From Papilionanthe hookeriana x Papilionanthe teres (lineage: Eukaryota; Streptophyta; Magnoliopsida; Asparagales; Orchidaceae), in NCBI GenBank assembly GCA_022702705.1, contig CM040424.1, positions 75,829,452 through 75,893,451 of the forward strand: 64,000 bases of DNA, given 5' to 3'. Each line of letters starts with the position of its first letter. The first letter of the stretch is position 1. A program made the position numbers and the translations under genes. The notes under the pieces were generated by a model. The model searched no databases. It had not been told where the DNA came from and saw nothing but the letters and a program-made list of their open reading frames with translations. Shown here in pieces: positions 50,101 to 59,100 of this stretch.

Positions 50101-53100
50101 AGCATGAAAACATAATTTCAAGGAAAAAGTTAGCCCCTCTTGCAAGCCTATGGAATGTTTGATTTCAATGCTTTAAGTTTTATTTGTTTCAAAAAAGAAT
50201 ATGCATGTTGAAAATGATAAATACATGCATGCATTAGTCTTTTACTTTTGATATATTGAAAGCATGATTTTGAGGCAAATATTAGCCCCACTTGCAAGTA
50301 CGTTGGGGTACGTACTATGAGGCTCCTTACTTACTCTCATTTGGCATGATTTATAGAAGAATCTATTTAGCTTTTTAACATGTATGTGGGGCTCATCTCC
50401 TGCTCCTTGTGGTGTTCCCTTACAAAAGTTGTATGCTAGGGAGAAGTTTTAACTTAATTTGGAAGAGCTTCATGTTTATTCTCATGATAAATATATGGTG
50501 GCTCTATATTTTGATATGTTGAATATATGGAGGTATTTGTTTTAGCCTCATGCTAGGTTTGGTTTCAACCTTATCATGGCTCATCTTAGCCTCACTTGGA
50601 GACTCGGTTGGCTTGTCCTAGCCTCTACCCGAGAGTCTATTTCAATGTATAATTGCTGCTCCTGTCTCAATGCTTTAAGAAATTTGTTTTGGCTTCATTT
50701 GGGAACTCAGTTGGCTTGATTTAATTCCTATTCGAGAATCTGTTTTGGTAGCCTGGATTTATTCTTATATTGGATTTGATTTTTGGGCCTTATAAGGCCT
50801 CGGTTTTGCTTGTCTTAGCCCCTACCCAAGAACATATTTTATTTTATTTTGTATTATGGTCGTCCCTGTTTAAGAGTTTTGGAATATTCATTTTGAGCCT
50901 TACTTGTAGTGAGCTGGATTCGATTCTGTGTTGGGATTGTTGTAATCTGATGCTGGGCTCGTTTGCAGCCTTGTTGTGGCTCGGTTTTGGCTCTTTTGAT
51001 ACTTCTGGTTTTGGCTTTGTTTTAGAATTGTTGTAGCTTAGTGCTGGCTTGTCCCCAACCTTGTTGTGGCTCGGGTTTGGGCCTGTATTGGCTGGGTTTT
51101 ACCCTTGTGATGTTGTTCCCTGTCTTGGCCTTGTGTTAGGCCGGTTGTAGCTTGGTGTTGGCTCGGTTCTAACCTCATGGTGGCTCGGGTTTATGCCTTG
51201 TGTTAGCTCAGTTGTGGCTTCATGTGAATTCAATCCTATGGCTATTTGATGAATACCTTCATGCACTTTGTGATGAAATTGGAGTTGAATTGATTTTAAA
51301 AAGCTTGTCCATTCACTTTCTTATGTATTGAAAGCTTGGTGTCGAGATGATCTTCCTGTTACTGTTGCCTTGGTCACGAGCCTGTAGGTGGTCCTATTGG
51401 GAGATCTGTGTTTCAAAAGCTGTCAATTAATTTGAGATTTAGAAAATCTAGATTTTAGCATGGATTTGGAGATTTTAGTAGTGGGTTTCCCCGAGTCATT
51501 TCTTTCTTGTTTAATTTACGAGGTTTTAAAAGATTTTCAGATTTCATTTTTTTTTAAAACCTTTTTTTTTATCTGAATGGAAGGGACACCCTCTTTGGGT
51601 CGATCCAGTTATGCAAAAGTGAGAAAATGATATCCTCGGGATTGATTCAAGGATCTTGGGCTTTGTTTTCAGTGTTCTACTCTTACTTATTTTAGGGGCG
51701 TTTTAGACTAACCCTCCTTCCGCTTTGGCCCTTCTCGGATTTGGAGGTGGGTTAACCTCCTTTCCTTCCCCTTCCCGTTGATTGACACGTTTTCCCCGCT
51801 TCACTCAGAGTTGGTTTTGTTTTTTTTTTTTTTTTGCAGTGACGATGTTGATGATAAAAGCACACCGGTGGTAGAGTGGAATGATATCCCATCCTACGAC
51901 ACCAGGATTCACTCCAGGGCCCTGGTGAACCGTAGGATGAAGGTATCATTCACCGCTATAAGGCTAGTGGGGCACCCATACCTTCTTAGAATTGTTAGTG
52001 ATCCTACACCCGACGAAGTAATCGACTCGTGGACAACTCCAATTTTAAAAAAAAAAATCTGATAAGAACATGATATTACATTTTACGACAAAAACATATT
52101 TTCACTACAATCAAAACATCGACATAAACTCTCTTTTGTATGCCTGAAATCCACGTGCATGCTAAAAATATAAATTTCAAAACTATATTATAAATTTGGT
52201 TGTCCACTTGTTGATTATCAGTATTGGGTTAAGGAAAACCCTCCTGAGTTAGGTTTAGTAGGACACCCTTCTAGCTGAGTAGCGGGCTTTATACACTCGG
52301 GTGACCGAGTAGCCTTCGACGACCCTCGAGCAGTACTACACAGTTTCTGAGCCTAGCCCCGACCCGATTGCTTGTGGTTTTCTTCGGATTTTCGTATGAT
52401 TTTGGTGAAGCACTCGTGGTTCTTTTTCCGTGACTTTCCCGAGGTTTTGATGATTTTATTTTGATTTTCGTTTACTTTCTCTGAGACTTTCTACCGTGAG
52501 TCATTCGTCGTCCTTTTTTGGGTTTTCTGGACGATGTTTCTACCCGGCTTTCATTTCATTCTAGTTTGCTGCATTTAAGAAAGTAATGAATCTCCCAGGT
52601 ATACAAATTTGTTTATATTTATAGCGTGTTACATTTCGTACATGCTACTATTCTTTTTAGCATGTTGTACCATACTCTACTGCATGCTTTACTGTTTTCC
52701 TGTGCTATATATCCTGCTATATACCGTACAACATTTTAAACATACTTGCATAGGATGTTTAAGAGAACTCAACCATAGGGCCACCTGATTTGATATTGTG
52801 GCTTGCCACCTTAGAAAACTCAACCTCTTCACGGCAAGGAGCTTGGAGCTAGCGTGGTGGGCAGCACGGTCATCTTCAACAGCAAAACATGTCTTCACCA
52901 ACTAAACCATTCATTGGTGATTAAACAACAATCCATAGGATTTCGAGGCTGTTCGCCTAGTGCAACATAAATCTCCAACCTCTTTTGGGCCTTTGTATAG
53001 CTATTCTGTACAATATAAGCCCTGACCTGTATTCCGAGGTTGTCGTTCGTCACGACCTAAATCCTCATATCTTCTAGGATATTTGTGTGATCGTTTCACA

Positions 53101-56100
53101 CAAATGTAAGCCCTAATTAAATAAAATTGGCAGGATGAAACACCTAAATAATTTTTCCCTAAATCAAAGCCAAATCATATGATAGTTTGGAAAGTCACCG
53201 AGGTTAGCCTCTAGATCTCCGACATCCCCTAGCTCTTCCTCCTTTTGACTCTACAATAAAATGTTCCAAATTTGAGTCAATCCCCTTTCGCACCTCTTTG
53301 TCCGATTTCGTTGAAAAGTCATTTCCTTTTGGCCTCTTTGAAAAAACATTTTCTGATTTTTATCGAAAGTTTTCTTAAGTGACTTCGGTCATTTAAGATG
53401 TAATTAACTAAAGGGGTTTGCCCTTATATGAAGCTTTTCCGAACCCAGCTTAAAATAAACCTTATTTAATTTTTTATATTAAATAGGGGAACTTGTCGGC
53501 AAATAAAATTGTTTCGCAGGCCAAACGGACGTCATATATTTCTTAGTTTATTTGATCGAGTCTCACCCTCAAGTCTTGTATTTGTCAGTGCTCTTTCATT
53601 TAAACTATGAAAAATATGGGGTCAGTTCGATTTCATATTTTCTAAAAATTATATATACATGTAAATTAAAGCGTCCTTCCGAAGCGGCAATGGGATTTCG
53701 ATTCCGGCGCCCGACAGCTTTCTACGGGCACTCCACACCCAAAACAACGCCGACAGTGAGCTAGACAACTGCAGGTGAGGTCGGAGGTGGATGGGTCAGC
53801 AACAAGAATAGGCTGTGAATCTGGGCATCTGCAACAAGAACTAGCCCAAAAGGGGCTGGCGGGAGCAGAAACTAGCCTAGAAGGTGCTGGCAGCGGAAAA
53901 TATTTGCGTGCGTAAGACGTACGCAGCGCTGCGTACGTCATCCAATAGGAGGCAGCCACGTATCTATAACCTTGTTGTAACTTACCTCTAACCTACAAAT
54001 ACAGTGAGGTTACAAGGAAGTTACAGGTAGGTTACATGGAGGTTACAGGACGTAAAACCCGGAAATACCCCGCCAATACCCTCTGAATAACTTCCTTATA
54101 ACCTTTAGACGTACGCAGCGCTGGGTACGTCTTACGTATGCAAATTTTTTCCGTTGGCAACAGCAATGACTAGCCCAGAAGAGGGCTAGCGACAAGCTGG
54201 TAGTAGAAACATGATTTGCGGGCCTGGAGACTGTTGGAAAAAGGCTGGAAGCATAGACAGCAGCTGGACAAGGGGCAAAAAGGCCTGTGAGGTGGTTGGA
54301 AGATAGCTTCTGACTGCTGGAAAGGGGTTGGAGGTCTGGATGACAGCAGTGATATGGTTTGTGGTTGTTGGAAGCGAGTTCGAAGAGTTTACAGAAGAAT
54401 AAATGTCTCGTCGGAGTCGACCACAGCGGAACCACCGCCCGAACCCTTAGAGACGATCACCACCTAGGACGAGTTACAGTCGGAGCTCCTTCTCGTTATT
54501 GGGTATAGCCCTCAGAGGGGATGAACCCCTCAAAGGCGGAAACTAAAATCAACAATCATGAAAAAAACCACCTCAATCTAGGCAAACACGGCATAGTATA
54601 AAGGATCCCAGCACAAACAAATATAAAGGAATTTGACATTGGGATAAAAGTGTAAGGTGGTAGAGGCAATGAATAGGGAGGAATTGGAATTAGAAAAAAA
54701 TAAAAATATTAAAAGGAATAGAAAAGGGCAAGTAATTGAATAGGAAAAGAGGAGAGAGGGGGGGAGGGCGAACGTAGTACTGCGGGATACGGTACTATAG
54801 CTATAGCAGTAACAGTGTCGCGCCCAGTAAGCTCCCGCGTCAATCCCTCATAATATTAATCTAAAGTGCTCTAAAATTTGCTCATTTTAGTTCTTCTGAA
54901 TGAGCAGAATGACTTAATTAATATAATTAATATAAATGAGGAGAGAGTGTTAAACATGTTCACACAAAAACAATTGTCCCATCACATCAAGTGACTTTCA
55001 ATTTGGCGCCAAGACATGTTTTTCAAATTATTTAGAGAATAATTTGAACCATTATACCATCTATTTGAGTGGGAGTTCATGATTAAAATCATATAAAGTT
55101 GTGCATTCGAGGCATTCACGCGCAAGTAGCTCGTTATAGCAAAATTATCATCCAGTGAGAAGAGCCACGCTACGAGATTCGATATTCATGTTCGCTATGA
55201 AGCTATTATTAGTTATTCTTGAGCCACCTTAGGGACCCATATATCATGTCAAATACTTTGTACTAGATTTGAAATAGTTCAGAGTCCTTCGACATTATTA
55301 ATCTTAGTATGTAGACCCCTAACTGATATTTAAGGGTATAGCAATTTTGAGGTCTACTTCAATGTACTAGTAAAAAATGACAAAATGCAGCCCATTTATG
55401 AGAGACAGTCATTTTGTCCTGAACAAGTGGTTTACTACATACATTTATATATATGTGTATATATGTATGGGTGCGAGTATGAGCGTGCACGCAGGTGTAT
55501 GTGTGCATTTGTGTGCGCGCGTGTGTTACAATTTGTATACAAATGGCACAAGCTAAGCAGGCAAAATGAAATTAGCTACAATACAAAATGGTAGATTTAA
55601 TGTCTCAATCTTGGCGTAACAAAGTATGAGCGCATTTAAAGAAAGAGATAATTACATACAACCACTCATTACTTGTTTATTTACATATCTAACAACTAAA
55701 CTTCATTTTTTAAATATATTCACCTTACCTATGAATGAAAATGTATATTTTACTTTCTGAAAGTTAAAGTGTTAGTATTTTCTAAGTGATATGAAAGAAT
55801 TGGGTGGCATAAATGTAAAAAGCAAATTTCGGTGTTAGGCATGTAAATACATGGGTAGTATGCAAGTAAATGCCCCTTAAAAAAAATATATGAGCACATT
55901 TTTAAAGGAAACTAAAGAATAATTTTTGTGAGCTTACCAAGAGAAAATGACAGTTGTCGTAGGGCTTCGATAAAAGGCATTGATTCAATATCACCTTGAA
56001 AAATAAAACATATTAGTAACAGCAGAAACATTTGATTAAGTTTGGCCTCTGTGCCACTATGCCCATGGAGTAAGATTGAAAATTAATTATTTCCAGATCA

Positions 56101-59100
56101 TACCTACAGTTCCACCCAACTCTATTACACATACATCCGCTGGGTCATCCTTTCCATCAACAGGGATAGATGACACTGATTCGATCCAATTTTTTATGGC
56201 ATCAGTTATGTGAGGCACAACCTAGGATCCACAATCCACACGATCATAAATATAAAATTTCAATAAAGTTTATGTAGAATAATGTTGATTTAACTAAAAG
56301 TTTGCCTCTGAAAAAAATACCTGAACAGTCTTTCCAAGATAGTCGCCACGTCTTTCCTTGTTGATAACAGACTGTTACAAATTAGACAATATAAAAAGCT
56401 GAGTGCTATAGAATATTTTTAGGGGCACTACACACGACTCAATTCCTATGAATTTAAATATCTAACAACTAAACTTTATTTTTTACATTTATACCACCCA
56501 AATCTTCATATCACATCAAAAATATAACTATTTTAACTAAAAAAAAAGGTGAAATACACCTTTTCAAGCATAGATGAAGTGGCATAGATGAAAATTTTGA
56601 AGATTTGGAGTTGCACGTAAGTACATAGGAATTATGTTGTATGTAAGTAAATCTTCCATTTTCTTGGTGATATAATGGGTTTTCAATAAAATGGACTTGC
56701 CTGATATATCTTCCCTGTAGTGATGTTGTTGTCCTTGGTTAGTGTAATATCCAAGAATCGTTCATAGTTACCCAAGTCTAAATCAACCTGTTAATTGGAT
56801 AAAATCAATACAAGAAATCTCAAACGAATAAAGCGTAGGAAAAACCATGAAAAGCAAGAAATAACATAGTAGGTTACAAAAATAACAAAGTGATAGATAA
56901 AAACCTTAGAGCATCAAAAAATGTTCAATAAAATTGGGAATAGAGTTCTTAAATGACATAATGTTTGCATGAAAATTCATGTAGTAAGCAGAGAGTTGAT
57001 GTTAACCTCGCCACCATCATCAAGAACAAAAACCTCCCCATGTTCAAAAGGAGACATGGTCCCTGCATCAGTGTTCAAATATGGGTCTGCAACAATAAAA
57101 TATCATTAGATGTACTCCTAAAAATATTTAAGAGTTATTAAACAAAGTTTTAAAAAAAATTTAATCTGCAAAAGATAAATAGAAAAGCTACTTTCATAAT
57201 TGCATTTAATACCTTTGTCAAAGAAAAAAAAAAAAAGGGCGGCTTTAGCTAGTTAAGACTAAAGGAAAAGCCAATGGATCCTTGCAGCTAATCGTAATTA
57301 ATTGCTAAAAGCGAAGCTTGTAAAAACTAGCAAAAGTAGAACAAAAGACAATATTAGTAGCTTAAAATGAGAAACATTGGACAACTTATATGTTGACACC
57401 TATATCATTCCAATCCACAGGCATAAGAAGGGATGGAAGGCAATTTGATCATGATAAAAAACAATCATAGCCAACACTACAGAAGTTAAGAAAAGGCTTA
57501 TGGCAAATGCAAACTTTTCTTGCCTGCTCCCGCCCTCCCATTTTATGTTGTAAAAGAAAGATATGGTGGTGATGATTGGTAATATATGATTCCATCCCTC
57601 TAGCTTTGACAAGGATGATGCTCAAAAACTCAAACTGTTACTCTGTGAAATTAATAAGGTTTAGATTGGCTACAACTTAAAGTTTGGGAAGAAAGAGAAG
57701 TTTTGGAGGCCTTTGTATGTCGTGATCCCATAGTTGCCTTCCCAACTAGCTCCACTCGAACTGTAGCATGACGTTTTGGGCATGAGAGCAAGATGATAAA
57801 AGTTGATGATGGCTTTGGGCAAAACCTGGTGAAGGGGAAGGGATTGGATGATCGTTTAGAGCAGGGAGGTGGAAGAGATTAGACGAGTGAATTGGGCAGG
57901 GAAGGGGGTTAATTTCAATTAATTAAATAGATTAATAATTAATAATTAATCAAATGCATTATCATATAGACTTATATACAAATATTTTATAATTAATTAA
58001 CAAAAAATTAAATCTAAATTAATATTTAATTGTTTTATAAAGTTCTTATTTATTATCAATTATTTTAATAAATAACTAATTAATGATTAAATTAGTGAAT
58101 GTTAAAATAATGCTTAGGAAATAAGTAGTCTAAAATTAATTAATTAATGATTAATTAGTTTAGCAAATAATAATTTCTTGTTTAATATAATTAAAAAACC
58201 TATTTAACTTAATTATGTTTAATAATAACATCATTAATATGTAATATTGAATTTATACATCGACTAAAGAACCTAAATTTTGAATAAGTTATCAAACAAT
58301 TTAACAAGATTTAATCGGATTTAATATTTGTCATACCAAATATTTTTTAAGATTTGTAAGATATATTAAATCTTACTAAACCAATTTCTACTTGCTATCA
58401 AACAATCCCGATATGTGGTCTACTCCCCTTCTCAAATAAAAAGACAAGCCACCTCTCAAACTTATGAATATTTCATTCCTTTTGAATTAGCATAAAAATG
58501 ATTATTTAAGTTACTTCTTTTATAGATTATATGGATAACAATTTGGTAATAATTCAATATATAGTGAAAAAAAAATTATTTTTCCCTGGTTTTAAAGATA
58601 GGACACATACAAGCCACATAAAAATTACAAATTTAACTCTAATCAAATAGAATTAATTCTTCTTTCACACAGTATAGTTTGTCCCCTCTCTAGATTAGTT
58701 AACCCCTATGTCATCCTACTTTCTCTTTCCACCTTTGGGCGCAAGTACCAGAGAATTGATTCCTCTCTCTCAATGAAGGATTATTTGGTTGGCTGCAAAA
58801 GGCATGTGTTGCATTCTTTTTGCGCAACTTTTAGGATTTTAGTCATTTAGAATGGAGGATTACAAGTTCAATATAAAATAGAAATGAATTTAAAAATCAT
58901 TCCTTAGTTCTTCTTCAGTGTATTTGGATTTCGATGGATTTGGTCAATTTTCAAATACATGGCTCTATGCAAAATATTAATAGTCGTCGCCGATAGCCAC
59001 AACCACCCACGTTCACCGCCGTTGGTAGCCACAACCACCTCCATTCACCGCCGCCGTCAGCCACCCATTGTCAATCATCAACTATCAACCACCAGCCACC

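Larger units (their letters stand above)
42679..55937 (-). other. CTPS intron 6, 13.3 kb
   Basis: GT-AG. From left to right: AT-rich unclassified DNA (42.7-44.8 kb), the GAGCTC repeat, the LINE ORF1 remnant, AT-rich DNA (47.1-48.4 kb), LTR-type blocks D and C, the unrecognised frame at 51.84 kb, repeat B copy 4, the LTR block with the TIR element, and MITE A12 beside the donor. Exons 6 and 7 join in frame across it. Confidence 0.85.
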
